Assembly: GCA_030715195.1 (NCBI GenBank)
Contig: JAUYVI010000007.1
Span: 248,001-312,000 of the forward strand
Source of the DNA: Dongia sedimenti
GTDB taxonomy: Bacteria; Pseudomonadota; Alphaproteobacteria; Dongiales; Dongiaceae
Length of the DNA: 64,000 nucleotides
Direction of reading: 5' to 3'
Shown here: piece by piece, positions 8,837 through 17,229 of the stretch
Position numbering within the stretch: position 1 is the stretch's first letter
How the letters are laid out: each line of letters begins with the position of its first letter
The notes under the pieces: generated by a model
What the model saw: the letters and a program-made list of their open reading frames with translations, nothing else
Databases searched by the model: none
Told to the model about the DNA's origin: nothing
Translations under genes and position numbers: made by a program

Positions 8837-10212
8837 ACTCAACCATCTACCAGTATCGGGGGCGCCGCTTGGGCGATCTCAATGTCATCGACCGCTTCAT
8901 GGCGACCTTCATCCGCTACATCGACAGCGGGTTCGGGCTGCTGAACGGTGATGTGGGGCGCCTGAGCGCGATCCTGATCGGAATCGATATCACCTTGGCC
9001 GGACTGTTCTGGGTGGTGGATTCCGAGGCCAATGTCCTGGCGCGGTTCCTGAAGAAGATCCTCTATGTCGGGGTCTTCGCCCTCATCCTCAACCAGTTCA
9101 GCGCGCTCGCCGACATCATCTACCGCTCTTTCGCTGGGCTGGGGCTTGCTGCGACCTCGAACACGCTAACGCCGGAGGATCTCCTCAAGCCCGGCCGGCT
9201 GGCCGGAACCGGCTTCGAGGCGGCCTGGCCGCTCTTGAAGCAGGTCTCGGAGATGCTCGGGTTCACCAGCTTCTTCGACAATTTCCTGACCATCATCGTG
9301 CTGCTGGTCTCCTGGCTGGTGGTGATCATCGCCTTCTTCATCCTCGCGGTTCAGCTCTTCATCACCATCCTGGAGTTCAAGTTGACCAGCTTGGCCGGGT
9401 TCGTCCTGGTGCCGTTCGCGCTCTGGAACCGGACCTCGTTCCTGGCCGAGCGCGTGTTGGGCAATGTGATCTCGACCGGGGTGAAAGTGATGGTCCTGGC
9501 GGTCATCACCGGAATCGGGTCGACCTTCTTCGGTGAGTTCATCACCGCACTGCAGGGCCAGGAGCCAGATATCGGCCAGGCCATGTCCTTGGTGCTCGCC
9601 TCTTTGGCGATGCTGGGACTCGGCATCTTCGGTCCCGGGATCGCATCCGGCCTGGTATCCGGTGCACCGCAGCTGGGTGCGGCGGCGGCGATCGGGACAG
9701 CTGGAGCCGCGGCGGGCGCTGCCATGCTGACTGGCGGTGCTGTCCTGGCCGGTGCCGGCGCCTTGCGGGCGACCGGCGGCGCGGGGCTCAGCGCCATCAG
9801 GGCCGGCGCGGCCTTGGGCTCCGCGACGCAGACGGCCTATGCGCTCGGGCAATCAACGTCTGGAGCGACCGGCCTCGGCGGTGTTGCTGCCGGCCTTGGC
9901 GGAGTGGCGCGCGCGGGTGTCGGCGCCGCCACGCGTGCGATGCATCCTTCGGCCAGTCACCTTCGCGATGCCGCCGCCGAAGGCATTAATGCCGGGAGGA
10001 CGGCCGCTTGGGAAGCGACCGGTGGTTCGCCGGCGTCCTCCGGCCCCGGATCTCCTCCATCGGACACTCCATCAGCGACACCCGATTGGGCGCGGCGCCT
10101 GCGGTCCGAGCAATCGGCGCGTGCCCATCGCCATGCCGCCACGCAAGCGATCAAGGACGGTGACCGTCCCGGCAGCCCCGCCAATCCCGATCTCGACGTG
10201 AAGGAGAGTTGA
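8833..10212 (+). CDS. trbL: TrbL (VirB6 family) polytopic channel protein
   Basis: Inner-membrane channel component, 459 aa. Six or so hydrophobic segments lie between residues 45 and 280, including a strongly hydrophobic pair around 155-185 (FLTIIVLLVSWLVVIIAFF). The rest is Gly/Ala-rich (about 280-400) and ends in a Ser/Pro/Asp-rich hydrophilic tail, the usual shape of TrbL. It follows trbJ with a 4-bp overlap and trbF starts 3 bp after its stop. Confidence 0.94.
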   Translation: MNSTIYQYRGRRLGDLNVIDRFMATFIRYIDSGFGLLNGDVGRLSAILIGIDITLAGLFWVVDSEANVLARFLKKILYVGVFALILNQFSALADIIYRSFAGLGLAATSNTLTPEDLLKPGRLAGTGFEAAWPLLKQVSEMLGFTSFFDNFLTIIVLLVSWLVVIIAFFILAVQLFITILEFKLTSLAGFVLVPFALWNRTSFLAERVLGNVISTGVKVMVLAVITGIGSTFFGEFITALQGQEPDIGQAMSLVLASLAMLGLGIFGPGIASGLVSGAPQLGAAAAIGTAGAAAGAAMLTGGAVLAGAGALRATGGAGLSAIRAGAALGSATQTAYALGQSTSGATGLGGVAAGLGGVARAGVGAATRAMHPSASHLRDAAAEGINAGRTAAWEATGGSPASSGPGSPPSDTPSATPDWARRLRSEQSARAHRHAATQAIKDGDRPGSPANPDLDVKES

Positions 10213-10215
10213 AAA

Positions 10216-10929
10216 GTGTTCAGAAGGACGGTTCAGCGTTATGGCCGGACACCGGAGCCAGTCACACCTTACCAACGCGCGGCCCAGGTCTGGGATGAGC
10301 GCATAGGCTCCGCCCGCGTCCAGGCACGAAACTGGCGACTCATGGCGCTCGGCTCGCTCCTGTTGAGCGCCGGTCTGGCGGCTTCATCCGTCTGGCAGTC
10401 GCTGCAGAGCCGGGTGATCCCTTACGTGGTCGAGGTCGACAAGTTCGGCGAGGTCCAGGCGGTGGCGCCGGCCATCCAGAACTATCAGCCGACCGACGTC
10501 CAGATTGCCTGGTATCTGGGACGCTTCATCGAGCAGGTCCGCGGAATCTCGATCGATCCGGTCCTGGTCCGCAAGGACTGGCTCGAGGCCTATGACTTCG
10601 TGACCGACAAGGGTGCCACGTTTCTCAACGACTATGCGCGGGCGAGCGATCCTTTCGCCGATATCGGCACCCACAGCGTCTCGATCCAGATCACCAGCGT
10701 CGTCCGGGCCTCCGACACCTCCTTCCAGGTGAAATGGGTCGAACAGAGCTTCGAGCACGGTGCCCTGTCGACGACCGAGCGCTGGACCGCGCTTCTAACC
10801 CTGGTCATCGAGCCGCCCAGGACCACGGACAAGCTCAGGAAGAATCCGCTTGGCATCTACATCAACGGCCTCGCCTGGTCGCGCGAGCTCGATCCGTCCC
10901 AGGTCCAGGATGAGAGGAAGACACAATGA
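10216..10929 (+). CDS. trbF: TrbF (VirB8 family)
   Basis: Bitopic inner-membrane scaffold protein, 237 aa, starting with GTG after an AAGGAG ribosome site. It has the TrbF N-terminus with TPYQRAAQVWDERIGSARVQA, one membrane span at about residues 38-58, then the periplasmic VirB8-like domain with VVEVDKFGEV and a C-terminal GIYINGLAWSREL. It overlaps trbG by 4 bp. Confidence 0.95.
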   Translation: MFRRTVQRYGRTPEPVTPYQRAAQVWDERIGSARVQARNWRLMALGSLLLSAGLAASSVWQSLQSRVIPYVVEVDKFGEVQAVAPAIQNYQPTDVQIAWYLGRFIEQVRGISIDPVLVRKDWLEAYDFVTDKGATFLNDYARASDPFADIGTHSVSIQITSVVRASDTSFQVKWVEQSFEHGALSTTERWTALLTLVIEPPRTTDKLRKNPLGIYINGLAWSRELDPSQVQDERKTQ

Positions 10930-11966
10930 ACGGACAAGCACGTATCGGAACCATGATCGCGCTCTCGATCTCCAGCCTGGTGCTCGCATCTTGCGTTTCG
11001 AAGTTGCCACCGCCGGCAATCCAGTACGACAAGGAGGCGTTCGAGCCGGCGGCGGTTGAGGCCGATCCGCCGAAAGCCGTCACCATAGTCAAGATTCCGG
11101 AGCCGCTGCCATTGCCCGGACAGTTGCAGGCGGTGCCGAGTGCGGCGGCCCCAGACACGCGTCCACCCACGGCACGCGTGGATGCCGCCAATGCGGCCGC
11201 ACTGCAGGAGCCCAGCACGCACGGCTACATCAATGCGGTCCAGATCTATCCGTTCGTCGAGGGCGCGCTCTACCGACTCTACGCGGCGCCGGAGCAGGTG
11301 AGCGATATCACCCTGGAGGCAGGCGAGACACTGGTCGCGGTCTCTGCCGGCGACACGGTGCGCTGGGTTGTTGGCAACACGACCAGCGGCGCCAGCGGGG
11401 GTGAGCGGGTTCATATTCTGGTGAAGCCGTTCGCGCCAAGCCTCAAGACCAACATGGTGATCACCACGGATCGGCGCACCTATCATCTGGCGCTGGAGAG
11501 CACAGACAGTACCGCCATGGCGGCGCTCTCTTGGACCTACCCAGAAGACCAGCTGATCGCTTTGAAGGCGCAGAACGAGAAGGCGGATGCTGTCGCGCCG
11601 GTCGCCTCCAGGCTTGCTCTGGAGAATCTGCATTTTCGGTACGCGATCACCGGAGACACCCCGCCCTGGCGGCCATTGCGTGCCTTCGATGACGGCTCCA
11701 AGGTCTATATCGAGTTCCCGGGTCGGATCGACCAGGGGGAGACACCGCCCCTGTTCGTGGTCGGGCCGACCGGCGACAACGAACTGGTCAACTACCGGGT
11801 CCGGCGGAACTATTACATCGTCGATCGGCTCTTCGCGGCGGCCGAGCTGAGGCTGGGACAGGACCCGCAGCAGGTCGTTCGCATCTCCCGTGACGACGCT
11901 GTTCAGAGCAACGATGTGCCGTCCCAAACATCCTTCCCGCGTCCAACCTTCCGGAGGGAGCGGTGA
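10926..11966 (+). CDS. trbG: TrbG (VirB9 family) outer-membrane-associated lipoprotein
   Basis: A 346-aa core-complex protein. The N-terminal signal ends in a lipobox-like LVLASC (Cys at about residue 22), so it is probably lipidated. The C-terminal half holds the CagX/VirB9 domain with segments such as FRYAITGDTPPWRP and NYRVRRNYYIVDRLF. It lies between trbF and trbI with 4-bp and 1-bp overlaps, as in other alphaproteobacterial trb loci. No separate trbH lipoprotein gene follows. Confidence 0.95.
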   Translation: MNGQARIGTMIALSISSLVLASCVSKLPPPAIQYDKEAFEPAAVEADPPKAVTIVKIPEPLPLPGQLQAVPSAAAPDTRPPTARVDAANAAALQEPSTHGYINAVQIYPFVEGALYRLYAAPEQVSDITLEAGETLVAVSAGDTVRWVVGNTTSGASGGERVHILVKPFAPSLKTNMVITTDRRTYHLALESTDSTAMAALSWTYPEDQLIALKAQNEKADAVAPVASRLALENLHFRYAITGDTPPWRPLRAFDDGSKVYIEFPGRIDQGETPPLFVVGPTGDNELVNYRVRRNYYIVDRLFAAAELRLGQDPQQVVRISRDDAVQSNDVPSQTSFPRPTFRRER

Positions 11967-13192
11967 TGGCGGGCGAGAAGCCGACGACTGCCAAGGTCGA
12001 TCCGGAGACGCTGGCGCTCCGAGCCGCACCGCGGCGCGTGGTCCGTTTCAAGCGGCGACTGATGATCGGCATCGCCGCCGTCGGAATTGCTGGGATATTC
12101 GGCGTGACGTGGCTGGCGCTTAAAGGTCCGATCCTGCGTTTCGGCCAGCAGGCCCAGGAGCTTTACAGCACGGACCGCAATTCAACGGCCGAAGGACTCG
12201 ACGGCCTCCCCAAAGACTACGGCGAAATGAAGCCGGAGACGCCGGTGCTCGGTCCACCTCTGCCCGGTGACCTCGGGCCGCCGATCCTCGAACGCCAGAA
12301 GCAATTGGGCCTCGCGCCTGGCGTCCCCGAGAGCGAGGCGGATCGGGAGGCGGAGGCTGAGCGCCAAAGGCTGGCTCAGTTGGCAAGGGCTGCCCGGGAA
12401 GCGAGCGTGTTCTTTCAGGTCACCATTCGATCTTCCGTCGCTGTGTCGCAGGGCTCAGGTCAAACCCATCAGGCAGAATCCGCGGATAGTCAGTTCAATC
12501 CGCCAGTTGGAAACCGGCTCAGTCTCGATCCGGATCATGATCCCAACAATCAGCAACGCAAGCTCGACTTCCTGAACGACAAGAGTGCAGCCGGCATCTA
12601 CAATCCGCATGTCCTGCAGGATCCGGCTTCACCCTACCAGGTTATGGCCGGTACGGTCATCGAAGCGGCGCTCGTCACCGGATTGAACTCGGACTTGCCT
12701 GGTGAAGTCATCGCCCAAACGACTTCGAACACATTTGACAGCGTCTCGGGCCAAACATTGTTGGTGCCGCAGGGTTCGCGGCTCATCGGAAGCTACGATA
12801 GCGTGATTGCGTTCGGGCAATCCCGTGCCTTGGTCGTCTGGCGGCGGATCATCTTCCCCGACGGCTCGTCGATCGAAATCGACAATCTGCCGGCGACGGA
12901 TGCTGCCGGCTATGCCGGACTCGAGGATGAGGTGGATTTCCACACGTGGCGAGTCATCAAGGGCATTGCGCTCGCGACGCTACTGGGAGTTGGGACAGAG
13001 CTCTCCCTTGGAGATGGTCAGAGCGATCTCGTTCGTGCACTCCAGCAATCGGGTCAGCAGAGCACCAATGCGGCAGGTCAGCGCCTGGTTGAGAAGAACT
13101 TCAACATTCAGCCGACGATCACCGTGCGGCCCGGTTGGCCGCTGCGCGTGATTGTCGAGAAGGATCTTGTGCTCCGGCCGTATCGGGGATGA
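11966..13192 (+). CDS. trbI: TrbI (VirB10 family)
   Basis: Envelope-spanning core protein, 408 aa from the ATG at 11966 (a GTG directly before it at 11963 is an alternative start). A cytoplasmic N-terminus precedes a membrane span at about residues 34-54, then comes a Pro/Glu-rich periplasmic linker and the VirB10 beta-barrel domain with PYQVMAGTVIEAALVTGLNSD, LLVPQGSRLIGSYDS and the C-terminal IVEKDLVLRPY. The family fit over the whole length is clear. It is followed 11 bp later by the DUF2274 gene. Confidence 0.96.
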   Translation: MAGEKPTTAKVDPETLALRAAPRRVVRFKRRLMIGIAAVGIAGIFGVTWLALKGPILRFGQQAQELYSTDRNSTAEGLDGLPKDYGEMKPETPVLGPPLPGDLGPPILERQKQLGLAPGVPESEADREAEAERQRLAQLARAAREASVFFQVTIRSSVAVSQGSGQTHQAESADSQFNPPVGNRLSLDPDHDPNNQQRKLDFLNDKSAAGIYNPHVLQDPASPYQVMAGTVIEAALVTGLNSDLPGEVIAQTTSNTFDSVSGQTLLVPQGSRLIGSYDSVIAFGQSRALVVWRRIIFPDGSSIEIDNLPATDAAGYAGLEDEVDFHTWRVIKGIALATLLGVGTELSLGDGQSDLVRALQQSGQQSTNAAGQRLVEKNFNIQPTITVRPGWPLRVIVEKDLVLRPYRG

Positions 13193-13203
13193 GAGGAAGT
13201 GCT

Positions 13204-13509
13204 ATGCCGGATCTAAAGCTTTCGAAGCTGCCTGACCGCGTGCCGGTCAAGATGACGTTCACGGCGCGCCCGGATCTCGCGCAAGGGCTCCGGGAGTATG
13301 CCGCGGTCTATCGCGCGACCTATGGCGAGGCTGAATCCGTCGAGGAGCTCATCCCGTTTATGTTGGCGAGCTTTCTGGAAGGTGATCGCGGATTCGCGAA
13401 GGCGCGAAAAGAAGTAACTGAGCTCCCGGCGACAGAACCCCGGCCGCGGCGCGGTCGCCGTAAGAAGACTTCTAGTCAACAGCCTGATGGCCTATCCGAG
13501 GAGGCGTAA
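13204..13509 (+). CDS. DUF2274 protein of the trb locus
   Basis: A 101-aa protein matching DUF2274, which almost always follows trbI in alphaproteobacterial ICEs. Recognisable features are LSKLPDRVPVKMTFTARPDL at the start and the central EELIPFMLASFLEGDRGF. The C-terminus is basic and low-complexity. The start at 13204 follows GAGAGGAAGTGCT, a good ribosome site. Its function is unknown; the N-terminus and size would suit a small DNA-binding or regulatory protein, but that is inference. Confidence 0.9.
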   Translation: MPDLKLSKLPDRVPVKMTFTARPDLAQGLREYAAVYRATYGEAESVEELIPFMLASFLEGDRGFAKARKEVTELPATEPRPRRGRRKKTSSQQPDGLSEEA

Positions 13510-13512
13510 GAC

Positions 13513-13845
13513 ATGGCCGTTATCGGAACATTCGTGATGGCCAAAGACGGCGGATGGGTCGGCGCCATTCGAACATTGACGATCGATGCCAAAGTCCGTC
13601 TGGTGCCGAATGATGACCGCACCAGCAAGAAGGCGCCGGCGTTCCGGGTGTTCGTTGGGAATTCTCGCATAGGTGATGCGTGGGAGGCTCGAACTGCGGG
13701 GCTTACTCCGAAGAATTATCTTCGAGTACGGCTGGATGACCCGGCACTTCATGCGCCGATCAATGCGGCGCTATTCTCATGCGAAGACGGCAGCGGAGCT
13801 CACCTTCTGTGGAATCGCCGGAAATCGACCATTGCGGCTGGGTAG
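13513..13845 (+). CDS. DUF736 protein of the trb locus
   Basis: A 110-aa DUF736 family member with the typical IGTFVMAKDGGWVGAIRTL start and a DDPALHAPINAALF centre. DUF736 genes are common in conjugative plasmids and ICEs, mostly close to trb or integration genes, with no established function. It starts 3 bp after the DUF2274 stop with a GAGGAGG ribosome site inside the end of that gene, so it closes the transfer operon. A hairpin lies 44 bp downstream. Confidence 0.9.
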   Translation: MAVIGTFVMAKDGGWVGAIRTLTIDAKVRLVPNDDRTSKKAPAFRVFVGNSRIGDAWEARTAGLTPKNYLRVRLDDPALHAPINAALFSCEDGSGAHLLWNRRKSTIAAG

Positions 13846-13889
13846 GTTCTTCCAGGCATTGTAGGTGTGTGGTGCCATTGCACTGCCCA

Positions 13890-13913
13890 AGATCGGTTGG
13901 ATAGAACCGATCT
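13890..13913. terminator. Hairpin between convergent operons, possible bidirectional terminator
   Basis: AGATCGGTT (13890-13898) and AACCGATCT (13905-13913) form a perfect 9-bp stem with a 6-nt loop. It lies between the end of the trb operon and the convergent cargo operon, so it could stop transcription from both sides. No T-run follows on either strand, so intrinsic termination would be weak. Confidence 0.45.
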
Positions 13914-13973
13914 AGCAGCAGGTCCGGTTGTTAATTCACCGTCGCCGTCATCGTGCGTCGATCTCCGACTTGA

Positions 13974-14210
13974 TCAGTCGTCGTCGTTCTCGAATGCCTC
14001 TTTGGCCCGTCGGATCCGCTCAAACGCCTGCAAATACACCGCTCCTCCGGACCGCTCAAAGACGAGCTTCACGACGCCCCAGTCTCTGACAATCTGCTCC
14101 GCAAGGATGATCGCCGCGTCTTCTTTTCGGGACTTTTGATCGGCCATGGCAAGCTCCTCATCAGGAAACACCGGCCGATACCATGGCATAGGCGTCGAAT
14201 ACTCGTCCAT
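13974..14210 (-). CDS. Small uncharacterised acidic protein, last gene of the cargo operon
   Basis: The frame can encode 78 aa from the ATG at 14210 or 57 aa from the ATG at 14147. The shorter form has the better ribosome site (GAGGAG six bases before the ATG) and reads MADQKSRKEDAAIILAEQIV, so it may be the true product. The body is a predicted helical, charged protein ending in ENDDD. No family is recognised. It is the last minus-strand gene of the block that begins at 16957. Small acidic proteins at the end of such operons can be regulators or inhibitors, but nothing here proves that. Confidence 0.55.
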   Translation of the reverse strand: MDEYSTPMPWYRPVFPDEELAMADQKSRKEDAAIILAEQIVRDWGVVKLVFERSGGAVYLQAFERIRRAKEAFENDDD

Positions 14211-14240
14211 TCGAGCCTCGTTGCCAGCGTGGAGACGACA

Positions 14241-14735
14241 TCAGTTGCCTACATCGATCAGAAACGAGGAGAAGCCGGGCTCGGCGACACTGGTGGGAAT
14301 GACTATACGCCACTTTTTGCAAACCGCACGCCGACTGCCCATGTTTGCGTAGCGCAATTTATTGTCTTCAAAGGGCAGGTAATAACGTCTGTCCTGCGTT
14401 TGCCACAGGGCAATCGCAATTGGGCCGCTCTGCGCCACTACTAAAGAACCAGACACGTCGTCTTGATGGCCGATCGAAATTTTGAAAGCGGTAGGATCCA
14501 GGGAACATTCCACTGTTAGAGGCCCAAGGTCCAGGAACCCGCCTTCGGTCGAGACTTCCTTCAGCCGAAATCTTCCTTCCGCTTCAGAGACAGGGATCCC
14601 GATGATTACGTCATTCTCATTCTTAGCTGCGATCAGGAGATACGGCGAGTTGTGTCCAATCGCGTAGTAGAGGCGACCAGCTTCTAGCCCTTTGTACTCG
14701 ACAAACTTGATTTCCCGCGAAAAGCCCTCAAGCAT
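14241..14735 (-). CDS. Uncharacterised 164-aa protein, paralogue of the upstream gene
   Basis: No known family is recognised. The sequence aligns by eye along its whole length with the neighbouring protein at 14771-15280: both have AGRL near residue 20, F(L/A)DLG near 70-75, an SIGHQ/MSGHE turn, then AIA, RYYLPF/RYYTF, and a RA..(K)KW.I segment. The codon use is AT-richer than in the trb genes. The gene follows its paralogue with a 35-bp gap. It has no signal peptide or membrane segment. A beta-rich soluble fold is likely from the alternating pattern, but this is inference. Confidence 0.65.
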   Translation of the reverse strand: MLEGFSREIKFVEYKGLEAGRLYYAIGHNSPYLLIAAKNENDVIIGIPVSEAEGRFRLKEVSTEGGFLDLGPLTVECSLDPTAFKISIGHQDDVSGSLVVAQSGPIAIALWQTQDRRYYLPFEDNKLRYANMGSRRAVCKKWRIVIPTSVAEPGFSSFLIDVGN

Positions 14736-14770
14736 CGAATGCGTCCTCTGCTGGTCGTTCTACCGCGCTC

Positions 14771-15280
14771 TTATGCCTCATCGGCGGGCCGGAGGGCGGT
14801 GATGTCGGCGATCTTAGCCCGGCGCTCCTGAACTCCCAAGGAGATCGACCACTTCGTGACAATGGCCCGCGCGTCGGGGCGAGCAAAACCAACCTCACCG
14901 GTCGCAAATGTGTAATAGCGGGCGTCGCCTTCGTCATTTGGCGTTATCGCGATTGCTGCCGCACCTTCGCCGTTCAGCAACAGGCACCCTATCCGATCGT
15001 TGCCTTCGTGCCCCGACATCAAGATGGTGTCTAATCCGGGCAAACAGCCGAGCAGAACTTCCTCTCCGAGGTCTGCGAACGATTGGCCAGCCGTGGCTAG
15101 CGGGGCAAATTGCAGTCGATCCGCCGGGAGGAGGGGTACGAAGTGCAAGATCGGTCTTTCTGCGACGTGGGCAATGAACCCCAGTCGTAAGTCTTGACGG
15201 ATGTGCATGAGGGCGAGCCGACCAGCTCGCGCATTCTCCGGGCCGCTTGCGGTGAGTTTTGGCTCAAGCATGACCGGCAT
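14771..15280 (-). CDS. Uncharacterised 169-aa protein, paralogue of the downstream gene
   Basis: Unrecognised family, related to the product of 14241-14735 by the shared ordered blocks AGRL, DLG, GHE/GHQ, AIAI, RYYTF and KWSI. Divergence is high, which points to an old duplication or a two-subunit arrangement, not a recent copy. It is soluble by appearance, with no signal peptide. It lies 63 bp downstream of the zinc-ribbon gene in the same direction, so it is probably transcribed with the TIR gene. Confidence 0.65.
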   Translation of the reverse strand: MPVMLEPKLTASGPENARAGRLALMHIRQDLRLGFIAHVAERPILHFVPLLPADRLQFAPLATAGQSFADLGEEVLLGCLPGLDTILMSGHEGNDRIGCLLLNGEGAAAIAITPNDEGDARYYTFATGEVGFARPDARAIVTKWSISLGVQERRAKIADITALRPADEA

Positions 15281-15343
15281 GACCGATCTCCATACTTCAC
15301 GTCCAGGAGGATGATTCTCGCGTTTCGTATTCCCGGGTGATGG

Positions 15344-15508
15344 CTATTCCCAGCCTGGGCGCGTATCAGTCCGATGGCACGCCGGGCATGCGATAGGCGA
15401 AGTCGGCTGATCCTTTCGGCGTGCGTCCTCTCGCTCTTCCTTCGTAAGTGCCTCGGCTTCAAATCGGTGGCCGCAATTCAGGCACCTAATCCTGATCATC
15501 TCCGGCAT
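15344..15508 (-). CDS. Small zinc-ribbon protein
   Basis: A 54-aa protein with two Cys pairs, CLNCGH near residue 9 and CPACHR near residue 42, separated by a charged helix (TKEEREDARRKD); this is a zinc-ribbon layout. The ATG at 15508 has GGCGGGA seven bases upstream and is preferred over an in-frame TTG at 15529. Its first 23 bases overlap the end of the TIR gene, so translation is coupled. A role as a nucleic-acid or protein-binding partner of the TIR protein is inference. Confidence 0.65.
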   Translation of the reverse strand: MPEMIRIRCLNCGHRFEAEALTKEEREDARRKDQPTSPIACPACHRTDTRPGWE

Positions 15509-16454
15509 ATGATATTCCCGCCTGCTCAACGAACCTATTCCAAAGGCGTTCCGCTGCCTCTCGTGCCGTCAGATGTTCGGCGTCTTCCCTGCCGCCACCG
15601 CGAGAAAAGTCACGATCGGTCCAGAAAAGTTCGTAGTCGTCGTTGCCGACGTTGAAGCTTCCATTCGCTGTGTTGTCGGACGCGTCTGGGTTGAACGACC
15701 AGTAGATATCTCCCAGCATCCGGTTAGCACTCCCGCTGTGCACGGTAATGTTTGCGGTTCCTCGCTGGTGATGTGCATTCGTCACCGTGCAGGTGAAGGC
15801 GCGGTCCGACATAGCCCTGAATCTCCCTTTGAGGCCCTCGACGTCGTTGATCTCGGCAATCGCGTGTTCGAAATATGAACGAACGACATCAAATCCTTCG
15901 GAGACGAAGTCGCTACGGTCGATCGCATCGAACGTCTTCTTAAGTCGATATTTGCGCTGACTGCTGCTCGGGTCCTGTTTGGGTGCGTCGCCCTTGGGCG
16001 TCGCCATGGGCAGAGGCCTTGCCAGTCCAGCCTCGCAGATTGTCCTCAGGCCGGCTGACACATCCAAGAACGCAGTGTTCTGATTGGTAAACTCGGTAAT
16101 GGGCTTCCCGTCCTTCGGCAGCGCCTTAAATCGCCGAAGCGGCCCTTTCCAATCGCACGGCTCGACCACGACGGGGACGATCTGGATTTCTCCACGATCG
16201 TAGCGATCTATCGCCCGCGCCAACTCGATCTCATAGCAATAGAAAGAGTTCAGGAAATCTGCCGATATGAGCGGGATGAAGAGATCGCACTGTGCAAGCG
16301 CATCGGCCACGTGTTCATCGATCTCGCCGCCGGGCGGGATTTCCAGATCAGACCAGGTTTCGATCAGTCCATCGCGGCGTAGCGTTGACGTATGTGCTTT
16401 CAGCCGTTCAAGCGCCCAGGTATCTCGGTGAGAGTAGGAGACGAATGCTTTCAT
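15486..16454 (-). CDS. TIR-domain protein with an uncharacterised C-terminal domain
   Basis: A 322-aa protein with an N-terminal bacterial TIR domain (about residues 1-130): AFVSYSHRD box, WSDLEIPPGGEI loop, CDLFIPLISADFL strand and YCYEIELARAI, where Glu75 or Glu77 occupies the place of the NAD-hydrolase glutamate. Bacterial TIR domains often cleave NAD+ or make cyclic ADP-ribose signals in anti-phage systems. The C-terminal half (about 165-322) starts with a helical stretch and ends with a beta-rich segment (FTCTVTNAHH, NITVHSGS, YWSFNPD) of unknown role, probably a sensor or regulator. It lies 17 bp after an unknown gene and overlaps the zinc-ribbon gene. A defence role is likely from family and context but unproven. 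Confidence 0.85.
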   Translation of the reverse strand: MKAFVSYSHRDTWALERLKAHTSTLRRDGLIETWSDLEIPPGGEIDEHVADALAQCDLFIPLISADFLNSFYCYEIELARAIDRYDRGEIQIVPVVVEPCDWKGPLRRFKALPKDGKPITEFTNQNTAFLDVSAGLRTICEAGLARPLPMATPKGDAPKQDPSSSQRKYRLKKTFDAIDRSDFVSEGFDVVRSYFEHAIAEINDVEGLKGRFRAMSDRAFTCTVTNAHHQRGTANITVHSGSANRMLGDIYWSFNPDASDNTANGSFNVGNDDYELFWTDRDFSRGGGREDAEHLTAREAAERLWNRFVEQAGISYAGDDQD

Positions 16455-16471
16455 TGGGCGAGTCTTCCTCG

Positions 16472-16957
16472 TTATTTGTTCTCGCGCTGCTCGATAAGGG
16501 CGATAGCATCAGTCACCAGTGTGCCGGCTTTGGCACCGCTCCTTTTCGCCTTCGCGATAAACTCCAATAGATGTTTGTTGCGGTCGCCTGAGTTGCGGTT
16601 GGCCATGTGGATCGCCACTCTCTCCAGTTCTGAGATAGAACACTTCGTCGCTAACTTAGTGCTGAACCCGTGACGCCCTGGAATCTTGATCGTCATTGGG
16701 GTACGCGGAAGACCTTCCCGAAAGAGCCCCGATGAGTCGTCGAGCAGATTGTCTGCGCTCAGCTTCGATACCCGCGACACCGTGCGCCGCAGTCCGATCT
16801 CTCGGAGGTCATCTTTGGCTCCTTCGATTTGCGGTTTTGCGTTCAACCGCAAGACTGCGAGTATCGCCTCCAATGTGATGCTGTCGTCTCGCTCGCCTAC
16901 AATGACGATCGCTCTCCTGATCTCCGTTCTGAGTTCAGCGACGTGTCTCTTAGCCAT
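16472..16957 (-). CDS. Uncharacterised 161-aa protein, first gene of the TIR operon
   Basis: The ATG at 16957 has AGAGG five bases upstream and is preferred over an alternative start at 17083, whose extra 42 codons read like an AT-rich promoter region. The N-terminal 60 residues (RHVAELRTEIRRAIVIVGERD, then LEAILAVLRLN) look helical. The rest contains a basic stretch near IKIPGRHGFSTK and a helical C-terminus (HLLEFIAKAKRSGAKAGT). No domain is recognised. It starts the minus-strand operon that continues into the TIR gene 17 bp later, so it is probably a partner or regulator of the TIR protein. Confidence 0.65.
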   Translation of the reverse strand: MAKRHVAELRTEIRRAIVIVGERDDSITLEAILAVLRLNAKPQIEGAKDDLREIGLRRTVSRVSKLSADNLLDDSSGLFREGLPRTPMTIKIPGRHGFSTKLATKCSISELERVAIHMANRNSGDRNKHLLEFIAKAKRSGAKAGTLVTDAIALIEQRENK

Positions 16958-17229
16958 CTGCGCCTCTTTGTCGCCCAACGGGTTGGAGCCACAATAAATG
17001 GATGTAAGCGCACTCTTCGGAGTCGAGGGAAGTAGTCTCAATAGATCCGATCCGTAGGCCCTTAAACTATTAACTAATATCAAGATTTTCGATCTCTCTT
17101 AGCCGTGGTAATCGCGTAGAAAGGGCAAGGCTGCTGCCGTACGGCTGCAAGTTTCTGGTCGCGAACAGGCATGAACTCTAGGCTGTCCAACTTGGAAAGA
17201 TCGTTAACTGCCGACCAAGAGATGCATCA

